Shown piece after piece: positions 7,216 to 15,977 of a stretch of 64,000 nucleotides of DNA. The notes beneath the pieces are model-generated. The model had not been told where the DNA came from and made no database searches. It saw only the letters and a program-made list of their open reading frames with translations. This DNA comes from Verrucomicrobiaceae bacterium (lineage in GTDB: Bacteria > Verrucomicrobiota > Verrucomicrobiia > Verrucomicrobiales > Verrucomicrobiaceae). The translations under genes and the position numbers were made by a program. The stretch spans positions 930,001 to 994,000 of the forward strand of contig JADJPM010000004.1 in NCBI GenBank assembly GCA_016713245.1, in the 5' to 3' direction. How positions within the stretch are numbered: position 1 is the stretch's first letter; every line of letters starts with the position of its first letter.

Positions 7216-9291
7216 ATGAAACAGCTTCTTCATGTCCTTTGCCTCGTCGGGCTTTTTCAAACGGGCACCCACGCACAGCTCACGACGGCTCTCGACATCC
7301 GCACGCTGCCCTACGAGCGCAGTTTGGAAAAACTTCCCGTCGAGCTCACGGCCACCGTCGGCTTCGTCGAGAGCGGCGGGACGGTTTTCGTGCAGGACGA
7401 CACTGCGGGCACGCATTTGCACTTCAAACCGGCCCGCAACGACCTCCGCGTCGGGGATCGCGTGCGGGTGACAGGCGTCACCATGGCCGGACTTTACCTT
7501 CCAGGCGTCGAAGTGACCGAAATCACCGTTTTGAGCCACGAATCGCCCCCGGCGGCCGTTTCGGCGATCTACGACGACCTCGCCACCGGGCGCTTTCATT
7601 ATCAGAGAGTGCTCGTCGAGGGCCTGGGCCGCACCTTGACGCCGCTGGACGAAAATCGCTCGCTCCTGCGCCTCGCCATGGGCAGTCGTGTCATCGAGGT
7701 GCGGGTCGATGCGCCGCTGGAGGCCGCGCCGCAGCTCATCGACGCCCGACTGCGCATCACCGCTCTCGCCGCCGGTGGCATCAATGACCGCCGCCAGCTC
7801 GTGTTTCCCTACCTCCGCGTCACGGACTGGAGCGATGTCGCCCTCACGCAAAGCGCCGCCGCGCCCGAGTCACTGCCCGTCATCTCCGTCGCCTCGCTGC
7901 TGCGCTTTGGCGCGGCGGACGAGCCGCATCACCGCGCCCGCATTCGCGGCACCGTCTTGGCCGCGTTTGAGGATGGCCGCGTCTTCCTGCGCGATGTCAC
8001 CCCGCCACCGCCGCCGCGTGAGGTCAAAGACGACGAGCCACCCAAGGCACCACTCTCCCCTGCCATCGCCGTCCATCTCTCCACCACGCCATCCCTCCTC
8101 GCGGGCGATCTCGCCGAGATCACCGGCTTTCCCGTCATGGCAGGCTTCAGCGCCTCGCTGGCCGATGCGCAGGTGCTCAGCCGCCAGGCCGCCGAGCCGC
8201 CCACCGCCGCCCGCGTCACCCTGCGTGAGTTTCAAAACGGCTCGCACGATGCCGATCTCGTCCAGCTCACCACGCCCGCCGTGTTGAACGACTTCTTCCG
8301 CACCCCCGACGGCTACGAGCTGCGCCTCACCTCCGGCGGCACCTCCATCCGCGCCTTCCTTTTGGAAAAAAACACGCCTAGGCTCGAACTCGGCTCCGCC
8401 TGCCAGCTCACCGGCATCTGCCTCGTCGAGTCCGCCACCACCGACAAAGGCTTCCGCTCCGAGCCCGACCGCGCCTCGCTCCTTCTCCGCTCGCTCGATG
8501 ACGTGCAGGTGCTCAGCACCGCGCCCTTTTGGAATGCCCGCCGACTCGTCTTCGCCATCGCCCTGCTCGGCGGGCTCGTGCTGCTCACCCTCATTTTGCT
8601 CACCCTCCAGCGCCGACAGATAACCCGCCTGGAGAGCAAAATCACCCACCAGGCCGCGCTCGACGAGCGCCAGCGCATCGCCCGCGAATTCCACGACACC
8701 TTGGAGCAGGAGCTCACCGGCCTCTCTCTGCGGCTCGATGCTGCCAGCACCCGACCGCTGGAGGAAAAAGCCCGCACCCTGCTCGAAACCAGCCGCAGCC
8801 TCGTCTCCCGCATTCAAAGCGAAGCCCGCAACCTCGTCTCCGACCTCCGCGACGACACCGCCCACGCCACCACCCTGCCCGAGGCCCTGCAACTCCTCGC
8901 CAACCGCTCCCCCGAAGGCATCGCCATCACCCTCGACCTCAGTCCCATCCCCGCCATCCCGCCGCCCGTCACGCATCACCTCCGCATGATCGCCCAGGAA
9001 GCCATCACCAACGCCCTCAAACACGCCCACCCCACCCACATCACCCTCCACCTCTCCGCCACGCCAGCCTCCTCAACACTCCAACACTCCACCACTCCAT
9101 CCGTCCTATCCCTCCGCATCACCGATGACGGCCACGGCTTCGACCCCACCGCCCAAACCCACGGCCAACCCGGCCACTTCGGCTGCATCGGCATCCGCGA
9201 ACGAGCGCGGAAAGTCGGCGCCGAGGTGAAATGGGAAAGCGAGGCGGGGAAAGGAACGGCGGTGTGTGTCGAGCTGCCGCTGGGGAGATGA
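7216..9291 (+). CDS. NarL/UhpB-type sensor histidine kinase
   Basis: 691 residues. A signal peptide MKQLLHVLCLVGLFQTGTHA is followed by a long exported region (about 25-430) with OB-like beta segments. One membrane helix at about 437-462 (RLVFAIALLGGLVLLTLILL) precedes a HisKA_3 dimerisation domain with H493 in ERQRIAREFHDTLEQE and a HATPase domain (about 585-690; N box QEAITNALKHAH, DDGHGF, GCIGIRERA). It should sense an unknown periplasmic cue and phosphorylate a NarL-type regulator. The best partner in the window is the regulator at 13698-14312, now 4.4 kb away behind mobile DNA. Codons at 9073-9099 encode an odd STLQHSTTP insert inside the ATPase domain. Confidence 0.92.
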   Translation: MKQLLHVLCLVGLFQTGTHAQLTTALDIRTLPYERSLEKLPVELTATVGFVESGGTVFVQDDTAGTHLHFKPARNDLRVGDRVRVTGVTMAGLYLPGVEVTEITVLSHESPPAAVSAIYDDLATGRFHYQRVLVEGLGRTLTPLDENRSLLRLAMGSRVIEVRVDAPLEAAPQLIDARLRITALAAGGINDRRQLVFPYLRVTDWSDVALTQSAAAPESLPVISVASLLRFGAADEPHHRARIRGTVLAAFEDGRVFLRDVTPPPPPREVKDDEPPKAPLSPAIAVHLSTTPSLLAGDLAEITGFPVMAGFSASLADAQVLSRQAAEPPTAARVTLREFQNGSHDADLVQLTTPAVLNDFFRTPDGYELRLTSGGTSIRAFLLEKNTPRLELGSACQLTGICLVESATTDKGFRSEPDRASLLLRSLDDVQVLSTAPFWNARRLVFAIALLGGLVLLTLILLTLQRRQITRLESKITHQAALDERQRIAREFHDTLEQELTGLSLRLDAASTRPLEEKARTLLETSRSLVSRIQSEARNLVSDLRDDTAHATTLPEALQLLANRSPEGIAITLDLSPIPAIPPPVTHHLRMIAQEAITNALKHAHPTHITLHLSATPASSTLQHSTTPSVLSLRITDDGHGFDPTAQTHGQPGHFGCIGIRERARKVGAEVKWESEAGKGTAVCVELPLGR
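9073..9099 (+). repeat. In-frame iterated tract inside the histidine kinase gene
   Basis: Near repeats of CAACACTCCA/CCACTCC. It adds about nine codons (STLQHSTTP) between beta strands of the ATPase domain without breaking the frame. Flanking residues ATP and TTPSV look like a small duplication. Confidence 0.6.
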
Positions 9292-9407
9292 GGAAATCTG
9301 AATTCCCCAATGACGAACACTAGCATCGCTGGAGTGAGTGAGTTTTGAATGAGCGGAAATCATTGCAAAAAATAGACGGGCTAGTGGACACCCAGACATG
9401 AATTTTT

Positions 9408-10265
9408 TTAGGTCTTCGATTCGTATTCGAGGTAGCTCAGGATTTGCATTCTTCCATCACCCTCCAATACATATCTTTGAAACGGCAATATCTGCGAAGT
9501 CCTGCCATGTTTAACAATCCAATCCAAACGCGTGACAAGGTATTGAAAATTTCCGTCTCGAATAGAGGTGTGTGCGACGCCAGTTCCAGAACTGGCATCC
9601 ATACTTACCACCCATTTCCCGGCTGATAAATATACGATGCAGCCGTCTTCCAGTGAAACAAGAAGGTTCGGGCGTTCCCACGGATCCGTTTCGGAAACCA
9701 GAGTGCGGTAATGATTCAAAATTGTCTCAGGCTTAACGCCGAACTTTCCACAGAGGATAAACCCGTAAATCTGATCACCAAATTTCGCTTTTTGATCGAA
9801 CTGTTCTTCCCGAGCACCCATTATTGCCAAGGTAGAGCCATACATTCGAAAGCTCTCAGGTTCTGGCGAAAATCGCTGGAGCTGTTTGACTGATCTGATC
9901 TTCTGAAAGCTATCTTCGAGCTCAGTTTTGCCAAGAGTGCTTTTGATTTCTCCGACTGCGATCACCGACTCGCAAGGATAGAACGTAGTTTCAGGATCGT
10001 CGTTAATTGAGAATACAGGACAATTGGCCTTCTCGTAGGCAACGACATCTTGCTGCTTGCTTGTCCCACCATAGCTATCGATAACACACCCGCTTCCGAT
10101 AGCTGCAGCTGGCGGGAGAATCAGTTCAAGCTTTTTCCTAACAGCTGTTTCCCGCGCTGAGCCAACAAGGCCGGGAGTCGTGGCTTTCCCTGCGCGAGAA
10201 AAATGGTCGACTAGCTCGCGTGCTAGGTCCTTGAGGAACTCGACTGAATTGAAAGAATGTTCCAT
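9408..10265 (-). CDS. DUF6602-like protein, possible PD-(D/E)XK-fold nuclease
   Basis: 285 residues starting MEHSFNSVEFLKDLAREL. The N-terminal half has GLVGSARETAVRKKLELILP, then KQQDVVAYEK and ESVIAVGEIKSTLGK. The last two resemble the D...E-x-K core of PD-(D/E)XK nucleases and of the DUF6602 family (assigned from memory). The C-terminal half is a mixed alpha/beta region without a known motif. No signal peptide or membrane helix. The gene is visibly more AT-rich in codon choice than its neighbours and sits alone inside DNA that separates a histidine kinase from its likely regulator, so recent acquisition is likely. DUF6602 genes are often found in accessory or defence-like regions, but a defence role here is only a guess. 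Confidence 0.7.
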   Translation of the reverse strand: MEHSFNSVEFLKDLARELVDHFSRAGKATTPGLVGSARETAVRKKLELILPPAAAIGSGCVIDSYGGTSKQQDVVAYEKANCPVFSINDDPETTFYPCESVIAVGEIKSTLGKTELEDSFQKIRSVKQLQRFSPEPESFRMYGSTLAIMGAREEQFDQKAKFGDQIYGFILCGKFGVKPETILNHYRTLVSETDPWERPNLLVSLEDGCIVYLSAGKWVVSMDASSGTGVAHTSIRDGNFQYLVTRLDWIVKHGRTSQILPFQRYVLEGDGRMQILSYLEYESKT

Positions 10266-10535
10266 CTTTTTATCTAATGTTGTTTGGCGACAGAAAATTG
10301 TCGTCGAATCAGATTTGCCCACAGTTTTTATTTGGCCGAAGCCAATGAGTTGGGTAAGTGGGGTAGAAGTTCACCAAAAAAAGGTTTCAGATTCCATGCA
10401 GCGATGGAAGCGAAAAAGCCGCGAGAGGTCAAGCCTTGGCTGAGGCGGGTCGTCGAGGCTGCGGGAGTTTGGAGACGACGCCTCGCGTCATCACCTCGGT
10501 GAAAGCAGACCTTGGCTCCCAGTCCGCCCATTTTA
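10266..10535. other. Gene-free stretch upstream of the DUF6602-like gene
   Basis: Presumably contains the promoter of the minus-strand gene ending at 9408, but no convincing -35/-10 pair was picked. A GC-rich part around 10400-10500 can be read as a short Arg-rich frame (KPREVKPWLRRVVEAAGVW) without a recognisable family; it may be a gene remnant. Confidence 0.4.
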
Positions 10536-10605
10536 ATGGCAACAGAATGAAGGCAACAGAATGGGTTTGAATCTCAACATTCTGCTGCCCCCATTCTGCT
10601 GCCAT
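10536..10605. repeat. Double-arm hairpin A
   Basis: Left side has ATGGCAACAGAATG followed by a second GGCAACAGAATG; right side has CATTCTGCTGCC followed by CATTCTGCTGCCAT. Each arm is itself a tandem duplicate, so four copies of one motif form a nested inverted repeat. Related to elements at 10695-10753 and 13552-13621. Confidence 0.85.
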
Positions 10606-10694
10606 GATCTTCCCGTTTGCAGGAGAAGTGTTGAGCAGCAACCGAACGCCGCTGCGCTGAATGGTGGAATGAAGAGTAACGGATGCCCAATCCG

Positions 10695-10753
10695 GCTGGC
10701 AAAAAAATGGAGGTCAGAAAAAATCATTTTTTGCCACCCATCTTTCTGCCAGC
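10695..10753. repeat. Double-arm hairpin B
   Basis: Left GGCAAAAAAATGGAGG then TCAGAAAAAAT; right ATTTTTTGCC then CCATCTTTCTGCC. Outer GCTGGCA/TGCCAGC arms close it, and a GCCC/GGGC pair extends it to about 10685-10763. Same design as element A with a different motif. It ends a few bases before the VOC gene stop and may serve as its terminator. Confidence 0.8.
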
Positions 10754-10766
10754 TTGTTTGGGCCCG

Positions 10767-11153
10767 TTAGTCGGGTGGTCTCACCAAGTCAGCTCCAGCC
10801 GGTTCCCAGAGTTCGATTCGGTTGCCTTCCGGGTCACGCAGATGCGCAAACCGCCCATTCGGGTAGATCGTGTCATCCACCTCGACGGCGGCACCTGCGG
10901 CTCGAAGCTGGGCCACCATCGCCTCCAGATCCCGGACTCGGAAATTGATTCGCCAGGCGTAGTCGGGTCCACCTGCCTGATCCGATGCCGATTCCGAAGC
11001 AAAGACCGTCGGTCCCGCCTCCTGCCACCACGATCCATCTTCGTCTCTCTCCGCGACCTGCCGGATGCCCAAATGCTGCTCATACCACGCATTGAGCGCG
11101 TCAGCGTTCTTCACGCGGAAGAAGAAGCCTCCAATGCCAGTTACTTTTTCCAT
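10767..11153 (-). CDS. VOC family protein (glyoxalase/bleomycin-resistance fold)
   Basis: 128 residues, one VOC domain. It starts MEKVTGIGGFFFRVKNADALNAWYEQHLGI and ends LRDPEGNRIELWEPAGADL, the usual first and last motifs of this fold. WYEQHLGI and the terminal E of RIELWEP fit metal-site positions of the family. Specific substrate is unknown; family members include isomerases, dioxygenases and drug-binding resistance proteins. The ATG at 11151-11153 is preferred over an upstream in-frame extension that shows no homology. It lies between hairpin B and the group II intron. Confidence 0.85.
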   Translation of the reverse strand: MEKVTGIGGFFFRVKNADALNAWYEQHLGIRQVAERDEDGSWWQEAGPTVFASESASDQAGGPDYAWRINFRVRDLEAMVAQLRAAGAAVEVDDTIYPNGRFAHLRDPEGNRIELWEPAGADLVRPPD

Positions 11154-11901
11154 CTTGGATGAGGGTGGGGTTGAATCTCTGCTGAATGTCGGTGCGGGCG
11201 GACCGGGCTCCTGAAGTGCCGTGGAGAGGTTCTTCGATGACTTCAGCGTCCATACTCGCGCCAGCAAGTGGCCCGTCAAGGCAGCAACCATCAGTCATGC
11301 AATGGCAGTGACTGAAATCTCAAACCGTGAGAGACAGACGGATTGAACCGCTGATAGGACGCTAACCAGACGCTGATATTAGAGGTTTGGGATGAGCGTC
11401 AAATCAGGTGCGCCAAGCACAGTCCAACACAACTCACTGAATGAAAGGAATCAGTCATGGAAAAAGGTTGAAGCCATGTAGCCGAGACAGCGGCGCAGGG
11501 GAGCGATCTCTTGCGTCGAAGCCTGTCGAGGCGAACTGCCGAGCCGCAGCGCGAGCAAATCCTCATTTGAAGCCTCGAAACGCTAACTTGAGAACGGCCA
11601 GTGTCTCTGATTGCATGAAGCCAGCATCATCGCCGCAAGCAACCGCAAGGCGGCGATGGGTTCTCCGGGGTAGAGAGGGGCAGCGCGGCAGGAAAGTGGT
11701 GTTGGGAACTTGGGATACTCCACACGGCGCGGGCGGTGTCAGCCGTCCGCAGAGGGCCAGCCAGCGAAACCATAAGCTGGCAGGCCGCCGTGGGGAAGTC
11801 GGAGAGGCCCATAGTAGTGATGAAGCCGGTGAAAGCTGGTGGAGCGAAGGGGCCTTGGCTACAGACAAGCTGACTCAGAACCTCAGGGAGCTGATTGGGA
11901 G

Positions 11902-13365
11902 ATGAACCATCGACCTATGACAGAACAAGCCATGCAAGCCGCCGAGTGCCGCAAAACGGTGCCGCTGGACAAGTGGCCGAAACTCCAGGAGTTGAGAGCG
12001 AAGCTGGGCCGCAAAGCCAAAGAAGAGAAGCGCTACCGCTTCTACAGTCTCTACGATCACATTTTGCGCACTGACACGCTGTGGGCCGCATGGGGAGACC
12101 GTGCGGCGCAATGGCGGAGCGCCGGGTGTGGACGCAGTGAGCATCGAGCAAATCACCGCGACGCCGGAAGGCGAAGCGGCATGGGTCGAGGCGATCCAGC
12201 GAAGCCTCAAGGAGAAGACCTACCGTGCGCAGCCCGTGCGGCGAGTCTATATCCCGAAGGCGGACGGAAAGCAGCGGCCACTTGGCATACCAACCTTGGC
12301 AGATCGCGTGGTGCAAGCCGCAGTGAAGCTCATCCTAGAGCCCATCTTCGAGGCCGACTTTGAGGACTGCTCCCACGGCTTCCGGCCCGGGCGCAGTGCG
12401 CACGACGCCATCCAAAGCGTCCAGCGCAGCCTCCAGGAAGGCCGCCAAGCGATCTACGACGCCGACCTGGCGAGTTACTTTGACACCATCCCACACGACA
12501 AGCTCATCGCCGGAATACGGCAGCGAGTCACCGATGGTCGAGTGCTCGCCCTGATCCGGCAATGGTTGGACGCACCCGTGATAGAGCCGACACCGCCCGA
12601 CGACAAGAACGGCAAAGGAAGCACGTCACGGATGACACGACGCACTCAAGGCACGCCGCAAGGCGGCGTCCTGAGTCCCCTGCTGGCCAACATCCACCTG
12701 CACTGGTTCGACCGCGCCTTCAACGGCAGGGGAGGACCTGCAAAATGGGCCAACGCCCGGTTGATCAGGTATGCCGACGACTTCGTGATCCTCGCCCGCC
12801 ATGTGGGCGAGAGGATCGAGCGCTGGGTGGAAGAGAAAATCGAAGTCCGCCTCGGACTGAAAATCAACCGGGATAAAACCCGAGTGATCCAAGACCTGAG
12901 AGCCGACGGAGAAAAGCTCGAGTTGCTTCGGGCCGCCCCACGGCCCTCACCCCTGCGCTGCGCTACGGGGCAGCCTGCGGCTGGCTACCTCGCTCCGCTC
13001 GGAGCCTCGGCTACAGTCTGAGGCATGCGCACGACCAGTATGGGGTAAAGGGGAAGAAGTATCTCAGAGTAGAACCCAGCGTCAAAGCGCAAAAGCGGGC
13101 GCGGGAGAAAGTCGCAAAGATACTCGGGAGGAACCAAAGCCACACGCCACTGCCTGAACTCATCGAAAGGCTCAACGCGACACTACGCGGCTGGGCGAAC
13201 TACTTTGAGCTAGGGCATCCGCGGAAAGCCAAACGGGACCTCAACAGCTACGTGAGGAAGAAACTCACCTGGCATCTCCAGAGTCGGAGCCAAAGAGCCT
13301 GGAAGCCATGGGGCGACCAGAGCGCCTATGCACATCTCAATCGGATGGGACTGATCCAACTATGA
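11902..13365 (+). pseudogene. ltrA: Group II intron reverse transcriptase/maturase, broken
   Basis: The protein begins MNHRPMTEQAMQAAECRKTV at 11902. RT motifs are present: RPLGIPTLADRVVQAAVK, HGFRPGRSAHDAI, TPQGGVLSPLLANI and the catalytic YADD near 12771-12782. The maturase domain follows (LRGWANYFELG, VRKKLTWHLQSRSQRAW), ending at TGA 13363-13365. Two lesions break it: an extra G in the run at about 12091-12095 shifts the frame between LWAAW and ETVRRNGGAPG, and about 80 bp of GC-rich sequence inserted at 12925-13005 shifts it again between KLEL and LGYSLRHA. No HNH endonuclease domain is seen. Residual RNA splicing could still occur with a maturase from elsewhere. Confidence 0.88.
12925..13005. 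repeat. GC-rich palindromic insertion inside the maturase gene
   Basis: About 80 bp containing GGGCCGCCCCACGGCCC and CCCCTGCGCTG...CGGGGCAGCC inverted motifs. It is absent from the expected maturase sequence, since the reading resumes with LGYSLRHA right after it in another frame. Confidence 0.7.
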
Positions 13366-13423
13366 AAGCTTTGCGGAAAAGTCGTCTGTCGGCGCAAGCC
13401 GCTCCATGGAGACATGGAGAGCA

Positions 13424-13466
<43 letters not shown>

Positions 13467-13551
13467 GAGGGCGACGGCATCACTGCCGTCCCCTCTCTAC
13501 TCTACCGTCTTATTAGCGGTTAAGATCAGGACAATGGCGAGTATGACTTGG

Positions 13552-13621
13552 CTGGTAAAAGATGGTGGGTAAAAGATTGGAACCGCTGTCTTCTGATTTT
13601 TTACCCCCTATCTTTTACCAG
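13552..13621. repeat. Double-arm hairpin C
   Basis: Left CTGGTAAAAGATGG then GGGTAAAAGATTGG; right ATTTTTTACCC then TATCTTTTACCAG. Four copies of one motif in nested inverted order, as in elements A and B. It lies between the intron and the response regulator. Confidence 0.85.
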
Positions 13622-13697
13622 AGAAAGTTGCTCCCTGTTCCACACTCCAGCACACCGGCGATTCGGTGCTGACTACTGAGCACTTTTCGCCTTCCCC

Positions 13698-14312
13698 ATG
13701 ATCACCCTCCTCCTCATCGACGACCACTTTGTCGTCCGCAGCGGCCTCGTGGCCTCGCTGGAGCTTGAGGACGACCTGAAAGTCGTCGGCGAGGCGGATC
13801 GGGGCGAGGACGCTTCGCGGCTCTTTGCCGAAACGAAGCCCGATGTCGTGCTCATGGACATCCAACTGCCCGGAATCAGCGGCATCGACGCCACCGCCGC
13901 GCTGCTTCGCGAGCATCCCGCCGCTCGTGTGCTCATTTTCTCCACCTTCGCCCGCGACGACGAAATCCACACCGCGCTGAAAGCCGGTGCCCTCGGCTAC
14001 CTGCAAAAGTCCTCCTCCCGCGACGCCCTGCTCGCCGCCATCCGCACCGTCGCCAAAGGCGAGCGCAGCCTTCCCGCCGACATCGAAAAGCGCCTCCAAG
14101 ACCGCCTTTCCGAGCCCGAGATCACCCCTCGCGAACGCGAGATCCTCACCCTCGTCACCCGAGGCAACGCCAACAAAGAAATCGCCGCCACTCTCGGCAT
14201 CTCCGAGGACACCGTGAAGCAGCACGTCAGCCGCATCCTCATGAAACTGAAGGTCAACGACCGTGCTCAGGCCACCGCCGAGGCGATTCGGCGCGGGCTG
14301 GTGAGCGTCTAA
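13698..14312 (+). CDS. NarL/FixJ-type response regulator
   Basis: 204 residues: receiver domain about 1-120 with acidic pair D8-D9, phosphorylation site D54 in DVVLMDIQLPG and conserved lysine in GYLQKSS; LuxR-type helix-turn-helix at about 140-200 (TPREREILTLVTRGNANKEIAATLGISEDTVKQHVSRILMKL). It should act as a DNA-binding transcription regulator driven by a HisKA_3 kinase, most likely the one at 7216-9291. The two would normally be adjacent; here they are split by inserted DNA, and element C lies just upstream. A relic closely matching the last 33 codons of this gene is found at 20034-20132. Confidence 0.95.
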   Translation: MITLLLIDDHFVVRSGLVASLELEDDLKVVGEADRGEDASRLFAETKPDVVLMDIQLPGISGIDATAALLREHPAARVLIFSTFARDDEIHTALKAGALGYLQKSSSRDALLAAIRTVAKGERSLPADIEKRLQDRLSEPEITPREREILTLVTRGNANKEIAATLGISEDTVKQHVSRILMKLKVNDRAQATAEAIRRGLVSV

Positions 14313-14402
14313 CTTCGAGTTTTAGTGTGTGTCGTTTGGTGTGAATCGCCTTCTGGAGTCAATGCGCCTGCCCCCCTGAGATCAAGGCGGCTTGATGTTG
14401 GA

Positions 14403-14431
14403 TTGACAAACTACGATTTGTTTCGTATGTA
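14403..14431 (+). promoter_or_regulatory. Promoter and probable BlaI operator
   Basis: TTGACA at 14403-14408 and TATGTA at 14426-14431 are 17 bp apart. Between them lies the palindrome TACGA-N6-TCGTA (14412-14427), in the right place for autorepression by the BlaI-type repressor encoded immediately downstream. Confidence 0.8.
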
Positions 14432-14439
14432 GAGGCACG

Positions 14440-14835
14440 ATGCCTGTTCGCTCATCCAAAATGCCTACCGAGGCCGAGATGGAGATTCTTCAGATTCTCT
14501 GGGAGAATGGCCCGTCAACGGTACGAGAAGTGCATGAGATCGTGAGCGAACCTCGCGGCACGGCTTACACGACGACACTGAAAGTGATGCAGGTCATGCA
14601 TGAGAAGGGCTTGGTCACGCGGGATGACTCGGAGCGGTCCCACCGTTTCAGCGCTGCCATTGAACGGGAGAGGACGCGCCAGAGCGTGGTGAAACAATTG
14701 ATCGACCGCGTCTTTGGCGGCTCGGCGGACGAACTGGTGCTGAGCGCCCTCGGGGCGGCTAAGGTGCGCCCGGACGAGTTGAGGCAGATCAAGGAGCTGC
14801 TGGCTAAAAAGGATCGCCAAGGAGGTGGAAAATGA
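14440..14835 (+). CDS. blaI: BlaI/MecI/CopY family transcriptional repressor
   Basis: 131 residues with a winged helix over about 8-80 (PTEAEMEILQILWENGPSTVREVHEIV, AYTTTLKVMQVMHEKGLVTRDDSERSHRFSAAI) and a C-terminal dimerisation/protease-cleavage segment. Such repressors bind palindromes near their own promoter and are released when a partner membrane protease is activated. The ATG at 14440 follows GAGG and the palindromic promoter. Its stop overlaps the start of the BlaR-like gene by ATGA, a coupled pair. No beta-lactamase gene is seen next to it, so the regulated target is unknown and could be the following exported-protein genes. Confidence 0.93.
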   Translation: MPVRSSKMPTEAEMEILQILWENGPSTVREVHEIVSEPRGTAYTTTLKVMQVMHEKGLVTRDDSERSHRFSAAIERERTRQSVVKQLIDRVFGGSADELVLSALGAAKVRPDELRQIKELLAKKDRQGGGK

Positions 14836-15926
14836 ATGCCTGGGTGCATCATCCGCTGCTGCATACGCTCGGCTGGGTCGTGGTGCATCTGGTGTGGCAG
14901 GCCAGCATGGTCGCCGCCGTGTTGTGGGGGGCGAACTGTCTCCTGCGCCGTGCCTCTGCACGCAGTCGGCATGTGTGCGCCTGGCTGGCGCTGCTGGTAT
15001 GCACGGCTCTGCCAGTGATCATCGCCACACGCTTTCTGACGAGTTTTGACAACGTAAGAGGCATCGTGCAGGCCGCTGAGGATGTTCCCTCGGAGTCGTT
15101 GACACCCGGTGTGCACATGATGCTGCGGCCGCGTGCGCTGGTGCCCTCTTTGCGAGTGACCGTCGTTCTGACGTCAGAGCAGACAAGAGTGGCCCTGCGG
15201 GTGTATCCGGTGCTCGCGGGGCTGTGGATGATCGGTGGGGGCGTTTTGCTGTGGCGTTTCCGCCGGGGGTGGTCGCTGCTGCTACGCCGGCTCGAAAAGG
15301 CCCAGCCCGCCACGCTGGAAACGCGTGAGATGCTCACCGCGCTCTGTTCCACCATGGGCTGGCTGCATCCCGTGGACTGCCGACAAAGCGACGCGGTGAG
15401 CGCCCCGGTCGTCGCCGGGGTGCGTCGGCCGATGATTGTCGTCCCGGCCGATTTTGAGTCTTCCTTGCCGTTGAAGGAGCGGCGCATGCTCCTCGCGCAT
15501 GAAATGGCCCATCTCATCCGCCGCGATCCGTGGTGGAACGCTATGCAGTGCCTGATTGAGACCTTTCTCTTTTGGCATCCGGCGGTGCTTTGGATGTCAC
15601 GCTGCATCCGGCACGAACGTGAATTGTGTGCCGATGAGCTCGCCGTGCGCCAGATCGATGACCGCCCGGGCCTAGCCCATGCTCTGGGCCATCTGGCCGA
15701 GTCGTGCACGAGCAGCGCTCGCTTCGCGGTCGGCGCGAACAGCGGCAGCCTGCTGCGCCGCGTGCAGGTGCTGCTCGGCGGGGTCTTTCCGCTGCGCCTG
15801 CAACTGCCGCGTCTGATTCTCGCCTTGCTCGTGCTTTCCGTCACGCTGCGCCTCGGGTTTGAGGCCCATGCCGGGGCCGTTCCGAAGCCTCGCAAGCCCG
15901 TTACACACACTGCTCAGCGGCTTTGA
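14832..15926 (+). CDS. BlaR1/MecR1-like M56 family membrane metallopeptidase, short form
   Basis: 364 residues. Several membrane helices occur at about 9-38, 47-68, 120-142 and near 330-350. The zinc site HEMAH is at 223-227 and CADELAVRQ near 280 gives the third ligand, so the protease should be active. Compared with BlaR1 (about 590 residues) it lacks the extracytoplasmic penicillin-sensor domain; it ends soon after the last helix. It probably cleaves or controls the BlaI-type repressor in response to a signal other than direct beta-lactam binding. GGAGG at 14821 precedes the ATG, which overlaps the blaI stop. Confidence 0.9.
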   Translation: MNAWVHHPLLHTLGWVVVHLVWQASMVAAVLWGANCLLRRASARSRHVCAWLALLVCTALPVIIATRFLTSFDNVRGIVQAAEDVPSESLTPGVHMMLRPRALVPSLRVTVVLTSEQTRVALRVYPVLAGLWMIGGGVLLWRFRRGWSLLLRRLEKAQPATLETREMLTALCSTMGWLHPVDCRQSDAVSAPVVAGVRRPMIVVPADFESSLPLKERRMLLAHEMAHLIRRDPWWNAMQCLIETFLFWHPAVLWMSRCIRHERELCADELAVRQIDDRPGLAHALGHLAESCTSSARFAVGANSGSLLRRVQVLLGGVFPLRLQLPRLILALLVLSVTLRLGFEAHAGAVPKPRKPVTHTAQRL

Positions 15927-15977
15927 CCATCCTGACGATTTCCTTCTCGAAACACCCTCTTTTCCCTCACCCCTGAC

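Noticed and set aside
6448..9051. Long minus-strand frames (467 and 393 codons)
   Set aside because: Antisense to the PH-domain and histidine kinase genes; amino-acid composition is typical of frame shadows.
11902..13365. Retron or diversity-generating retroelement
   Set aside because: The RT has a maturase domain and the surrounding RNA has intron domain V and VI; no msr/msd or template/variable repeat was seen.
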